From contig NZ_JAKZFR010000006.1 in NCBI RefSeq assembly GCF_022808935.1, positions 207,402-271,401 on the forward strand: a stretch of DNA of 64,000 nt, read 5' to 3'. This DNA is from Geothrix sp. SG200 (GTDB taxonomy: Bacteria; Acidobacteriota; Holophagae; Holophagales; Holophagaceae). The position numbers were made by a program, and so were the translations under genes. Every line of letters starts with the position of its first letter. Within the stretch, counting starts at the first letter, position 1. Of the stretch, positions 42,781 to 51,842 are shown in pieces. The notes below the pieces were generated by a model that searched no databases, had not been told where the DNA came from, and saw nothing but the letters and a program-made list of their open reading frames with translations.

Positions 42781-45700
42781 CTACCGGACGATGCGCCAGG
42801 CGCGGATGCGGATGCCCTTGGTGCCTTCCGTATCCTTCACGTTTTGGATGCTGGGCGTGTTCTGGCCGGACTGGCTGGTGGTGATTCCCGCGGCCTGCTT
42901 GGCGGAAAGGGCGCCACCTTGCACGACGCGGTCCCCGGCGTCCACGAGCTGGCTGGACAGCGAGTTGAAGTAGAAGGCGAGGCCTGTGCAGGGGGCAATG
43001 CCGTCCGAGGCCTGGGTGCAGACATCGGCGGACCGGTTGACGTTCCCCTGGACATCAGCCACCGTGCTCGTGTCCGTGGTTTGGAGGTTCAGCGCCAGGG
43101 GACGCATGATGTCGCACTGGCGGAAGGTACGTGTGAAAGCGTTGGGCGAGCAGTTGAACCCGCTGCCATTGCTGATGCTGAAGATGGAGAAGAACAGCAG
43201 GCCCTGCTTGATCAAGGGGCTTACCAGGACCTTGTCGTAGGTGAGGCCTCCATTCCATGCATTCCCCGAGAGGGATCCAGTCCCAAGGTCCACGTAATAG
43301 CCGCTCTTTCCGTCGAAGAGGTACTTGGGCGAGGAATTGAGGGCGGGCACCACTCGGGGATCCGAGTAGCAGGTGGCCCAGCCTGTTCCGTCGCTGGGAA
43401 TGCGGGTGAGATCCGTGTCGTGGATGCCCGCGGTGTCGTATTTCAGGTTCGAACTGTCCTGCCGATCGGCGAAGACCATGAATCGGTTCAGCTTCGGAGG
43501 GTGCTGGGTGGTGGTGCTGGTGCCGATGGTGTAACTCTCGTCCATGTCCGTGGGGTTGTTGCGGTCCCCGGCGCCGATGGCGACGATCACGGTCAGGGGG
43601 TTGATGTTGTCTGAATTCACCAAGGGGAACCCTCCCGCCAGGCGGAAGGCGTCTGGCCTCGTGGTGAAACGCATGTTCAGCGGATTGTTGGCGGCATCCT
43701 TGTTTGCGGAGCTCATGTAAATGGGCCTCGGCGTACCTAGCCAATCACCGATATAAGCGGAATCCAGGCGGTATCCGGGGCTGACTGTGGTGCTCCCGAT
43801 CTGGGGGGCCTTGTTGTTGATGGCCCAGACATTGCCGAGGGTGTCCGCAAAGTAGAGACGCTGGGAGAGATCCCCAGGGAAGAGGCGGACCGGGGTGACG
43901 CCCTCTGCGATGGCACCGGTCAGACTCTGGAGATCCCAGGAACGCTCGATGTTTCCAGTGAGGGGCTCGATGGCGAGGATCAGCCGGCCGAGGCCACTAG
44001 GGTAGTCCGTCGCGCTCATGGCCTTGTACCGGGCGTCCATCTCGGGGTTGCTGTAGCCACCGCCGAGGAACAGGACGTCCTTCTTGGTCGGAGTTAGGAT
44101 GGGCGTGGCCACCGTTCCTGTGTTTATGGTGGCGATGGCGGGCACCGAGGTGCTCATGCCCATGGTCTTGATGAGCTTCTGGTCATCTGAGCTTGGGACA
44201 GGGAGACTGCTCCCTGGATCCTGGGGATTGAGATACCAGGCGATCTTTGGAAGATCAGGCGTGATGTCGCCCTTTGCATCGGAGATCTGGAGCCCGTAGT
44301 AGCTCCGAGCCCCTTTCCGGTGCCCGAAGGCGATCAGGGCGTCCTCTCCCTTGCTGACGCGGGTGTCAGGGAGGGTGCCCTGGGAGGCGCTCGAGGGGGC
44401 CTTGTCTACGTGGTAGAGGACGGGATCGCCGTCCACCATGTAGGTGTGGGGCACGCCATCCGTGGTCTTGGTCATGTAGAGGTTGTACAGGGTCTGCCAG
44501 AAGTCTGAAGGGATGAAGGCCCAGAGTTCAGTGGCCCGTGCATCCACGAGGTAGAAGGGGTTGTTGCCTGCGTCCACGCCGCTGGAGGCGGTTCGCGTGG
44601 CGGCCCATTCGAAGAAGCACTCCAATTGTCCTGTGTTCGTTCCCACCACGATCAGGCGTGCATGCGAATCCGTGTGGTCCGTGCCGTAGGGGTTGCCAAA
44701 GGAACTGGGGGTCAGGGCATCGGTGCCGGCGGGGGTGAGCTCGATGGCGAGCGGGGCGGAGTTCACGATATCGCCCATGATGTCCTGGCGGTTGTAGGCG
44801 GCGTTGTTCCCGTCGGTCAGATCCGCGGAGTTGTAAGCACCCCGGACCCAGGCCGCGAACTTGAGGGCCTGATCGCTGGTGATGTGGGTGCCGAGCTGGA
44901 CCTGTTTGTTGACATCCCAGTCGTAGACCGAGGCTGTGAGCTGGGCGATCACGCTGTCAGGGTCATTAGCCGTGGGGGAGGAGGTCCCGGCCCCGGTGAC
45001 ATTGGGCCACTTGGCCATGGTCTTGTTGACCATGGTGTACATCCTTCGACCATTCCAGAGGAGCGGCCCTCCCTCCAGGGACTTGGGATCCGTGTGCACG
45101 TTCGGTGATCCCGGAACAGGGTTCAAGTAAGACCCGAAGATGTCGTAGGTGGACCAGAGGTGGGCATTGTCGAAGTTCGGGATTCCAGTGGTCAGATCAG
45201 CTGGGTTGGTGCCGTTGCCTGGTCCGGTATTGTCGTACCCGTAGAACGTGAAGACCTCGTGGGTTCCCGAATTGGGATCCAGGGGATCGATGAGCTCGGT
45301 GGTCCGTTTGATGCCCATGGAGAATAGGTTTCCGGACCAGAGGGGGAACTTCTGGAGCTTGGCATTGGCGTCCAGGGCCGTCTTGAAGATGCCGAAGTAG
45401 GCCTGATTGGCCGAGCGCACACCCGTGGCCGGCGTGGCGGGGGCCGAGAGGGCCGCACCTGCAGCCACCACATAGCCGAGGGCGGAACCTACGGCGGCCT
45501 TGAGGCTTTGAGGATCAGCGCCGGTCCAGTAGAACACCTTGGCTCGCTGCTGGGCCGTGCCCGTCACGTTGCCGGCGATCTGGATGGGCAGGTCCTGGAC
45601 ACTTGGCTGCCCGTTCCGCTGGGAGTACTGGTTGCCAGGGCCAGTGCCACGGTTGGGGTCTCCCCACTGGGCGACGAGGAACAGATTCTCGTGAGGGCTC

Positions 45701-47655
45701 GTCTTGCCGGCATTGGTGTTCTTGAAGTGGTAGGCCCCTGGGACGCCCACGCTGATGACGAAGGTCTGAATCTTGACCGCATTGGCATTCGTACCACTGC
45801 CGAACGTGAGGTTCCAGGGCTGCCCCCATTCGCCGGACACACCACCAGTGCCATGCGCGGCGATCGAGGACATGACACCCGCGAAGAACCCGTCGCTCGT
45901 GGGGGCCAGGCTGACAGAGTTATTGGAGGCGCTGTAGTAACCGCTTCCGTTGCCATTCCCTCCGGCATTGCCTGGGACCAGGATATGGGGCACATCCGAG
46001 GTCTTCGGGGCAGCATAGCTATCGTTCATGCCGTTGCCGGGGAAGACCAGGACGAAAGCGCTTCCGCAGGGGCCTGTGCGGTCGGCCCCATAAGTGTTTG
46101 CGGCGATCTGGCGGTAGGTATTGGCCAGGGCGTAGTTCAAGGGTTGGGGGATGTTCGGGTCGGGGGAGGAACTGTCGAAGGTCCCGAAGTTCTTCGGAAC
46201 AGTCACGTAGTTCCGGGGACCGCGGTTTTGCAGGAAATCCGTTTCAGCGACAAGATTGTTCGCCTTCATGGAGCGGATGGTCCGGCTGGTCAGGCTGGTC
46301 ACGGCCTTGGGAGGGAGGTTATAAGGAGGCGTCGCTCCGTTGTCCGGCCCGCCGAATGTGGTGTCGTTCGCCGCTTTGGTTTCCTCGTGGTTCTCCGTAT
46401 TCCCGGCGTCGGAGGGATCTATGTCCAGGAAGCGGTAGAGCAGGTTGAGCCCGGCGGCGAGTTCGGGAGTCGCCACCGCATGCATGAGGCCCACCTTCAC
46501 ACCTTGGTAGCGCGTCATGTTGGGGAGGCCGTTCTTCCAGCCGGCGCCCGGCCCCGATCCATCTAGGCCCGCATCCGGGACGGCATAGCCGGTGAGTGCG
46601 GTCCAGGAGATGGTTCCGTCGGAGGGATCAAGGTTGCGCTTGGCCTTGCCGCCGAAGATGTAGCACAGGTAGTCGGGCGTGTAGACGAAGTTCCCGATGA
46701 CGACATCCAGCAGCGTGCCGGTGGTGCCGTTGGTCCAATTGGGGCGGTTGAGCGGGAGGAGGGCGGTCAGCGATGCGTCTGTGGGAAGCGTGGCCGGGAG
46801 ACCGGGGATGTCCGAAGGGGCCGTCCAGGTCGTGGTGGCAGCAGAATTGAGTGATTCCGACCAGGGGTCGTAGCGAGGTGTCTGGGTGCTGGAGCTCGTC
46901 GTGATGCCGAAAGCGTTCCTCTGGTAGTTCGTGGCCGTGTCTGGAATGTTGACTGCTCCACCACTGGGACTGTCCCAGATCTTCCAGGGACAGGGGAGAT
47001 CCACGGTCCGCGGTTCATTGAGGGTCACGATCCCGTTCGAGCTTACGGATGGAGCTGACAAGTAGATGGTGACCCTGACGAAGGACGTCTGAGCGATGGT
47101 CTGGCTCAAATTGCTGGCTGTGAACGGCTCCACGGACCCGTCTGCTTTGGTACGAAGGGGAATGCCGACGATTTCCTTGGCTGAGAGCGTCCACTTGTTT
47201 CCGCTCTTGATGGCGGTCGCATTGTTGGGATCGGTGATGGCTCCCTGACTTGCGATTTGGGCCTGCGGCCACCAATAAAGCCGAACCTCGGGAGTGGTCC
47301 CGTTCATGCGGAGCCCGAAAACCACGCCTTGGGCCTTGCCGCGGACATCTGCCTGATACGGTGTCCAGAAGGTGGAGACCACCCGGGAGTCATAGTTGGC
47401 CGTGGCGAACTGGCCGCTGTTCTCCTCGCCCAGGTACGCCTTCCGGCCGCCCGTCGTCAGATAGTCATAGGGTTCATACACGGCCCTGGAGGTGGGTGTG
47501 AAGTCCAGCAGGCAGATGACCTCATTCTTGACCGGCACCTGCTTGTACACGTCGCTAAGGTCGGTGGTGGTCCGCAGGTTCGGTTCGACTTGGGCCAGCC
47601 CGGGAAGGGCGACGGCCAACGCAGCGAAAAGGCGGAGCAGGCGGGAGGGGTGCAT
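42781..47655 (-). CDS. pilY1: PilY1-type type IV pilus tip-associated protein
   Basis: A 1624-residue secreted protein (signal peptide ending LPGLAQ). N-terminal half is a large domain of unclear fold; the C-terminal half holds the PilY1 beta-propeller: RLIVVGTNTGQLECFFEW, ELWAFIPSDFWQTLYNLY, HTYMVDGDPVLYHVD, VLFLGGGYSNPEMD, ILAIEPLTGNIERSWDLQ and RLYFADTLGNVWAIN. PilY1 proteins sit at the tip of the pilus, prime its assembly and mediate adhesion or surface sensing. The start at 47655 has a GAGGAG site. Last gene of the minor-pilin operon. Confidence 0.93.
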   Translation of the reverse strand: MHPSRLLRLFAALAVALPGLAQVEPNLRTTTDLSDVYKQVPVKNEVICLLDFTPTSRAVYEPYDYLTTGGRKAYLGEENSGQFATANYDSRVVSTFWTPYQADVRGKAQGVVFGLRMNGTTPEVRLYWWPQAQIASQGAITDPNNATAIKSGNKWTLSAKEIVGIPLRTKADGSVEPFTASNLSQTIAQTSFVRVTIYLSAPSVSSNGIVTLNEPRTVDLPCPWKIWDSPSGGAVNIPDTATNYQRNAFGITTSSSTQTPRYDPWSESLNSAATTTWTAPSDIPGLPATLPTDASLTALLPLNRPNWTNGTTGTLLDVVIGNFVYTPDYLCYIFGGKAKRNLDPSDGTISWTALTGYAVPDAGLDGSGPGAGWKNGLPNMTRYQGVKVGLMHAVATPELAAGLNLLYRFLDIDPSDAGNTENHEETKAANDTTFGGPDNGATPPYNLPPKAVTSLTSRTIRSMKANNLVAETDFLQNRGPRNYVTVPKNFGTFDSSSPDPNIPQPLNYALANTYRQIAANTYGADRTGPCGSAFVLVFPGNGMNDSYAAPKTSDVPHILVPGNAGGNGNGSGYYSASNNSVSLAPTSDGFFAGVMSSIAAHGTGGVSGEWGQPWNLTFGSGTNANAVKIQTFVISVGVPGAYHFKNTNAGKTSPHENLFLVAQWGDPNRGTGPGNQYSQRNGQPSVQDLPIQIAGNVTGTAQQRAKVFYWTGADPQSLKAAVGSALGYVVAAGAALSAPATPATGVRSANQAYFGIFKTALDANAKLQKFPLWSGNLFSMGIKRTTELIDPLDPNSGTHEVFTFYGYDNTGPGNGTNPADLTTGIPNFDNAHLWSTYDIFGSYLNPVPGSPNVHTDPKSLEGGPLLWNGRRMYTMVNKTMAKWPNVTGAGTSSPTANDPDSVIAQLTASVYDWDVNKQVQLGTHITSDQALKFAAWVRGAYNSADLTDGNNAAYNRQDIMGDIVNSAPLAIELTPAGTDALTPSSFGNPYGTDHTDSHARLIVVGTNTGQLECFFEWAATRTASSGVDAGNNPFYLVDARATELWAFIPSDFWQTLYNLYMTKTTDGVPHTYMVDGDPVLYHVDKAPSSASQGTLPDTRVSKGEDALIAFGHRKGARSYYGLQISDAKGDITPDLPKIAWYLNPQDPGSSLPVPSSDDQKLIKTMGMSTSVPAIATINTGTVATPILTPTKKDVLFLGGGYSNPEMDARYKAMSATDYPSGLGRLILAIEPLTGNIERSWDLQSLTGAIAEGVTPVRLFPGDLSQRLYFADTLGNVWAINNKAPQIGSTTVSPGYRLDSAYIGDWLGTPRPIYMSSANKDAANNPLNMRFTTRPDAFRLAGGFPLVNSDNINPLTVIVAIGAGDRNNPTDMDESYTIGTSTTTQHPPKLNRFMVFADRQDSSNLKYDTAGIHDTDLTRIPSDGTGWATCYSDPRVVPALNSSPKYLFDGKSGYYVDLGTGSLSGNAWNGGLTYDKVLVSPLIKQGLLFFSIFSISNGSGFNCSPNAFTRTFRQCDIMRPLALNLQTTDTSTVADVQGNVNRSADVCTQASDGIAPCTGLAFYFNSLSSQLVDAGDRVVQGGALSAKQAAGITTSQSGQNTPSIQNVKDTEGTKGIRIRAWRIVR

Positions 47656-47705
47656 GGGAACTCCTCGTGCGGAAACGCAAGCGGGAATTGGCAAAGGCGG
47701 TCAGC

Positions 47706-48356
47706 TTAGAAGGTGATGTCTACGATGGCGTCGCGGCGGGCGACGAAAGACTGGCCAGTCGCGCCGACATTGGCCCGGCCCGTGGATCGCACCAGGAAGA
47801 AGTAGCGCTGGGCACCAGTGGCGCCTCCGCCACTGGCTTTGCCGGCGGTCAGCGCACCGGTGTTGGCCAGGGGGTAGGGGCCGAGGTAGCGGACCTCCAA
47901 TTCCATGGCCTGCTGGACCACGGAAGATTGGGTGTAACCCGCATTCGAGAAGCTGAGGTCTGAGGTGGTGGATGCGGGGTAGATGTAAGCGCGGAGAACG
48001 CCGGTGTCCTTGTTCATGTACCCGGTCCCCTGGGTATTTAAGGTTCCGTCAATACCTGACGTCCGGAGGGTGGGATCAGCGATCGCCTTGGAGAGATCGT
48101 CGATGGCCTTGTGGATGGCCGCCTGATCCGGGCTGGCCCCATTGCCCAGGCCCCACATGATGGTCCAATCGATGCCACTGTCGGCGGCTTCCGAGGCCTT
48201 CCGGCCCAGAGATTCGTTCCCAGTGATGGAGATCTCGCGGAGGGAGTCGCGGCCCAGGCCGAAGATCATGGCGCCCATCAGGGTGAGGAGCACGAGGGCG
48301 AGCAGGATGGCGATCCCGCCCTTCTCCCGGTTGCGTGGAGATCCTGGGATTCTCAT
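47706..48356 (-). CDS. pilX: PilX-like minor pilin/pilus assembly protein
   Basis: A 216-residue protein with one N-terminal hydrophobic helix after a basic segment (NREKGGIAILLALVLLTLMG). The pattern GGIAILLALVLL fits PilX-type minor pilins, which have a less conserved prepilin site. It overlaps the upstream pilW stop by ATGA. Positioned between pilW and pilY1, as in other minor-pilin operons. Confidence 0.8.
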   Translation of the reverse strand: MRIPGSPRNREKGGIAILLALVLLTLMGAMIFGLGRDSLREISITGNESLGRKASEAADSGIDWTIMWGLGNGASPDQAAIHKAIDDLSKAIADPTLRTSGIDGTLNTQGTGYMNKDTGVLRAYIYPASTTSDLSFSNAGYTQSSVVQQAMELEVRYLGPYPLANTGALTAGKASGGGATGAQRYFFLVRSTGRANVGATGQSFVARRDAIVDITF

Positions 48357-49612
48357 AGCATGCTCCCGAGGGCGTAGTTCTTGGGGGAGATCATCATGGT
48401 CACCGTCCGGGTGCGGAAAGCCGGTGTGGGCGTTGCCTGGTTCGCGGCGTATTCCGCACGTGCGAGGCGGGTCCGGGTCTCCACGTCTAGACGGAAGGTG
48501 ACGGGCAGGTAGTTGGTCCACATGGGGTCGAGCGGGTCGCTGAGCCCCTTGGAGGTATGGCTGGCAAGGACGCTGGCGCCGGGAAGGGCGGCTTTGATCG
48601 CCGTGTCGAGACCGGTGTAGACATTGGCCCAGGTATCCATGCCAGCCTTGAGGGTGCCGTCGGCGTTATATCGGAGGAAGGTCTTTCCACCATCCAGACT
48701 GATGTCCACCTTGAGGCCCGACACACCCTCGGCCAGAATCTGCTCTGTCCAGGTGGCATCCTGTGCAGGAGCTGTCTGGTCCTTGAGAGGTGCGAAAATG
48801 GAGGCCTTCACCAAGGGAGCAGTCTGCCGGACGAGGCAGGGGATCAGATGCTTCGGATCGGCAGGATCCAAGGCACGGGGCACCACGGCATAGCGGACCA
48901 CCTGGAGAGGGGCGATGAAGGTGCAGGGGGCCCCACTTTTATGCAGGTTATTGAAGATCCCTGAGAAGAATCCCCCGCCACGCTCGTTGCCGAAGGCGTC
49001 AAGGCCCGAGCTGTTGGGATCAAAGTCCGCTACCCCCTTGCTGTCGATGGATTTGACACGGACCATGTCCACCTGATTGATCTGGGAGTCCAGCATCACC
49101 ATCACCAGGGGGTGGTCGGAAGACCCGGTGAGGTACTTGTCTAGGGTCGACCTTCCGCTGGGGATGGCCACCGTGGCCTGGGAGGCGCCGGGGGCTGCAT
49201 CCGCGGTGAGAGTTCCCTCCACCTCAAGATTCAGGTCTTGGACGAACTGGAGTTCGTCGACCTTGTCGAGGATGACGGTGGTGCCATTGGGATCCGACCA
49301 GACAGGCTGGTAGTCGGTCTGCTGCACAAGAACGGGGGGTTGGACCGTGGGACTGCCCACGCTCAACTCTCCGCTGAGGTTGCGGGGGGGGAAGAGGTAG
49401 CCTGCCTGGATGATCTCCTCCTCCACGAGGTTGAGGGCAAAACGGGAGGCGCGCTGGAGGCCCAGGGACTCCTGCTGCGTGTAGAACCCGCTGACACTGG
49501 AGGCGAAGATGCGCAGCATGCCCGTGGTGAGAATGGCTGTGAACACCAGGGCCACGAGCAGCTCGACTAGGGAGAAACCCGATTGGGAGAGACGGGGCTT
49601 AGATGCGGACAT
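48353..49612 (-). CDS. pilW: PilW-like minor pilin
   Basis: A 419-residue protein with a clear type IV prepilin leader, SGFSLVELLVALVFTAILTT (cleavage Gly-Phe, Glu at +5). The long C-terminal region is beta-rich as in PilW. Part of the tip-priming minor pilin complex. Its start overlaps the 3' end of pilV by 14 bases. Confidence 0.88.
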   Translation of the reverse strand: MSASKPRLSQSGFSLVELLVALVFTAILTTGMLRIFASSVSGFYTQQESLGLQRASRFALNLVEEEIIQAGYLFPPRNLSGELSVGSPTVQPPVLVQQTDYQPVWSDPNGTTVILDKVDELQFVQDLNLEVEGTLTADAAPGASQATVAIPSGRSTLDKYLTGSSDHPLVMVMLDSQINQVDMVRVKSIDSKGVADFDPNSSGLDAFGNERGGGFFSGIFNNLHKSGAPCTFIAPLQVVRYAVVPRALDPADPKHLIPCLVRQTAPLVKASIFAPLKDQTAPAQDATWTEQILAEGVSGLKVDISLDGGKTFLRYNADGTLKAGMDTWANVYTGLDTAIKAALPGASVLASHTSKGLSDPLDPMWTNYLPVTFRLDVETRTRLARAEYAANQATPTPAFRTRTVTMMISPKNYALGSML

Positions 49613-50144
49613 AGCGGCTCACCGAGATGGCTTTAGTGTCGAGGGCCGTCCCCTTCTTGGGATCGGCTTCCTTCCAGGTCACGTTCACCACGAACTCCTG
49701 GAGCGCGGTGCGGGTGCCGACATTCACCGTGCCGGTGCGGCTGAACCAGGTAGCGGTGAATACCACGGGGGTGGTCTTGTCGGCGGCGGCGATGGGCCTC
49801 CCGTTGATATCGAACAGAAGGGCGGCACCATCGGTCTTGGCCACAGCGCTGGCATCCCCGATGAAGGTCCAGCCGGCGGTGGTGTTGGGGAGCCCGTTGG
49901 TATTGGCCTGTCGCTCGGCGGCGGTGACCTGGCCTTCGCTGGTGGCCCGGTCCATGACGCTGTGGGCCAGGAAAGCGGCGGTACCCCGGAGGCGCCCGCC
50001 GGTCCCCTGACTGACGCTTACGACCTGAAGGGCGGCCAGGCCGAGCATACCGATGGCGAAGATGGCCATAGCCATGAGCAACTCCACCATGGTGAAACCG
50101 CGCTGGAATTGCCTGCGGACAGGGGGGGTGGCGAATCGGATCAT
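49599..50144 (-). CDS. pilV: PilV-like minor pilin
   Basis: A 181-residue prepilin. The leader QRGFTMVELLMAMAIFAIGM has the Gly-Phe cleavage site and Glu at +5, then GLAALQ, typical of PilV. ATG at 50144 with GGAGTAG upstream. Follows the fimT-like gene by 4 bases. Confidence 0.88.
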   Translation of the reverse strand: MIRFATPPVRRQFQRGFTMVELLMAMAIFAIGMLGLAALQVVSVSQGTGGRLRGTAAFLAHSVMDRATSEGQVTAAERQANTNGLPNTTAGWTFIGDASAVAKTDGAALLFDINGRPIAAADKTTPVVFTATWFSRTGTVNVGTRTALQEFVVNVTWKEADPKKGTALDTKAISVSRYVRI

Positions 50145-50148
50145 GGGA

Positions 50149-50841
50149 CTACTCCAGCCTCTGCCATTGGTTTGGCGCATCGGTCAAAAGGGCGTCGGGC
50201 TTGTAGTAGGCGGTGACGAGTCCGTTATCGAGCAGGAAGACGCAGCCGTAGGGCAGCCCCTTGTCCTTGATCGTGAGCCCCTTTACACCCACCCAAGTGC
50301 CGCCGCTGATGGCAGCGCGGTCGCCGGTGGCCTTGTCGACGAACTGCGGCGCGCCCTGGGGCGAGAACCCCAGGTAGCTGGTCGCCAGGGCATCCGGCTT
50401 GATTGGCGCATCCCAGCCTGAGAATCCGAGGGTGGTCAGGGCGGTGAGACCCTTCACGGCCGTGGTCCCCTCGTCAGTGATCGGTGGGTCGCTCGTCGTG
50501 AAATCCGCATAACGGCGCCAGTCCTGTCCGATGGTGACATCCATGAGGGCGGGCGTCTTCTCCGTGCCATCGTCGTTCAGATCCACGGCCGTCATCCGGG
50601 CGATGTTCCCCGAGAGGACAATGTGGACATTGATGTTCTTCCCATTGGCGAGGGCGATCCCCCGGGCCTGCTGCAGGGAGGCCTTGAGATCCTGGAGGCC
50701 TGATCGCACGGCTTTGGGGGACTTGGGCCCCAGGTTCGGGACCACGAACATGGTCACGATCGCCAGGATGGCCAGGACCACGAGCAGTTCGATGAGGGTG
50801 TACCCCCTTTGAGGGGATCTGGCTCGGGGACGGAATCCCAT
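50149..50841 (-). CDS. fimT: GspH/FimT-like prepilin, first gene of the minor-pilin operon
   Basis: A 230-residue prepilin with the leader PQRGYTLIELLVVLAILAIV (cleavage before Tyr, Glu at +5). The AVRSGLQDLKASLQQARGIA segment is characteristic of GspH/FimT pseudopilins. AGAGG ribosome-binding site. The order fimT-pilV-pilW-pilX-pilY1 matches the Pseudomonas operon; pilE is missing. Confidence 0.85.
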   Translation of the reverse strand: MGFRPRARSPQRGYTLIELLVVLAILAIVTMFVVPNLGPKSPKAVRSGLQDLKASLQQARGIALANGKNINVHIVLSGNIARMTAVDLNDDGTEKTPALMDVTIGQDWRRYADFTTSDPPITDEGTTAVKGLTALTTLGFSGWDAPIKPDALATSYLGFSPQGAPQFVDKATGDRAAISGGTWVGVKGLTIKDKGLPYGCVFLLDNGLVTAYYKPDALLTDAPNQWQRLE

Positions 50842-50894
50842 AGGCGCCTCTTTTGTTAAGGAAGGATAGGTGGCTCGTGTTGAGGATGTCTTCA

Positions 50895-50921
50895 ATTCTA
50901 AAGCCAGTCAAAACAAGTCAA
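50895..50921 (-). promoter_or_regulatory. Candidate promoter of the minor-pilin operon
   Basis: TTGACT (50921-50916) and TAGAAT (50900-50895) on the minus strand, spaced 15 bases, upstream of fimT. A second TTGACT lies at 50911-50906. No sigma-54 site (TGGC-N8-TTGC) was recognised. Confidence 0.35.
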
Positions 50922-50965
50922 TAGGCCTGTGATTCGATGGGTTGGGCGAGTTTGTGGGTCGAATA

Positions 50966-50982
50966 TGTATAAAAAGTATACA
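50966..50982. promoter_or_regulatory. AT-rich inverted repeat upstream of rsmA
   Basis: TGTATA-AAAAG-TATACA, in the divergent gap between fimT and rsmA. It could be an operator or part of a promoter (-10-like TATACA). Nothing more is claimed for the remaining gap (50842-51032). Confidence 0.35.
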
Positions 50983-51032
50983 CAGCTTTCACGGCCGCCA
51001 TGGATCGAAAGATCCCCGTGCTAACCTGAATC

Positions 51033-51842
51033 GTGTCCGAATCTGCCCAGCTTCCGAGACTCCGGGCAAAAAAGCGGCTCGGTCAGAACTTCCTGGTGAA
51101 CGAGGGGGCCATTGCCACCATCGTGGGGGCGGCGCTGGGTTCGAAGGCGCCGCGGCTGCTGGAGATCGGGCCAGGTCCCGGGGTGCTGACGGAGCGGCTG
51201 CTGGCGGACGGGCGGCCCCTGTGGGCGGTGGACTTGGACCCGGAGGCCTGCGCCCTGCTGCGGGACCGGTTCTCGTCCGCGCCCCATTTCCATCTGCTGG
51301 AGGGCGATGCCGTGCAGCTGCCCTTGCCGGAGGGTGACCCCTGGTCTGTGGTGGGGAACCTGCCCTACAACGCGGCGACGCCGATCCTGGCGCGGCTGCT
51401 GACGGAGGGCATCCCCTGGAACCGCATGGCGCTCATGTTCCAGCTGGAGGTGGCCCAGAAGCTCATGGGTGAGCCCGGCACGAAGGCCTACGGGCCGCTG
51501 TCGGTGCTGGCGCAGCTCTGTGCGCGGTTGACCCGCCTGGTGAAGCTCGGGCCCGGCTCCTTCCGCCCGGCCCCCAAGGTGGATTCGGCGGTGGTGCAGT
51601 TCGACCCCAGGACGGACGCCCCCAGCCTGGCCGAGCGCCGCGCCCTGCTCACGGTGCTGCACCGCTCCTTCGGGCATCGGCGGAAGACCCTCGCGAACAA
51701 CTGGCAGGGGATCCTTCCGGCGGAAACCCTCTCGAGCGTGGGACTGGCTCCAGCGCTTCGGGCTGAAGTCATCCCGCCTGAGACGTGGCTGATGGCCACA
51801 CGCCGACTCATCCAATCGCACCCGGAGGTGTTCCCATCGTGA
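51033..51842 (+). CDS. rsmA: 16S rRNA dimethyladenosine transferase
   Basis: A 269-residue methyltransferase that dimethylates A1518 and A1519 of 16S rRNA (E. coli numbering). Motif I LEIGPGPGVLT, the catalytic NLPYNAATPIL and the N-terminal KKRLGQNFLVN are all present. Starts at a GTG. Its last bases overlap the start of rnj (TGATG). Confidence 0.95.
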   Translation: MSESAQLPRLRAKKRLGQNFLVNEGAIATIVGAALGSKAPRLLEIGPGPGVLTERLLADGRPLWAVDLDPEACALLRDRFSSAPHFHLLEGDAVQLPLPEGDPWSVVGNLPYNAATPILARLLTEGIPWNRMALMFQLEVAQKLMGEPGTKAYGPLSVLAQLCARLTRLVKLGPGSFRPAPKVDSAVVQFDPRTDAPSLAERRALLTVLHRSFGHRRKTLANNWQGILPAETLSSVGLAPALRAEVIPPETWLMATRRLIQSHPEVFPS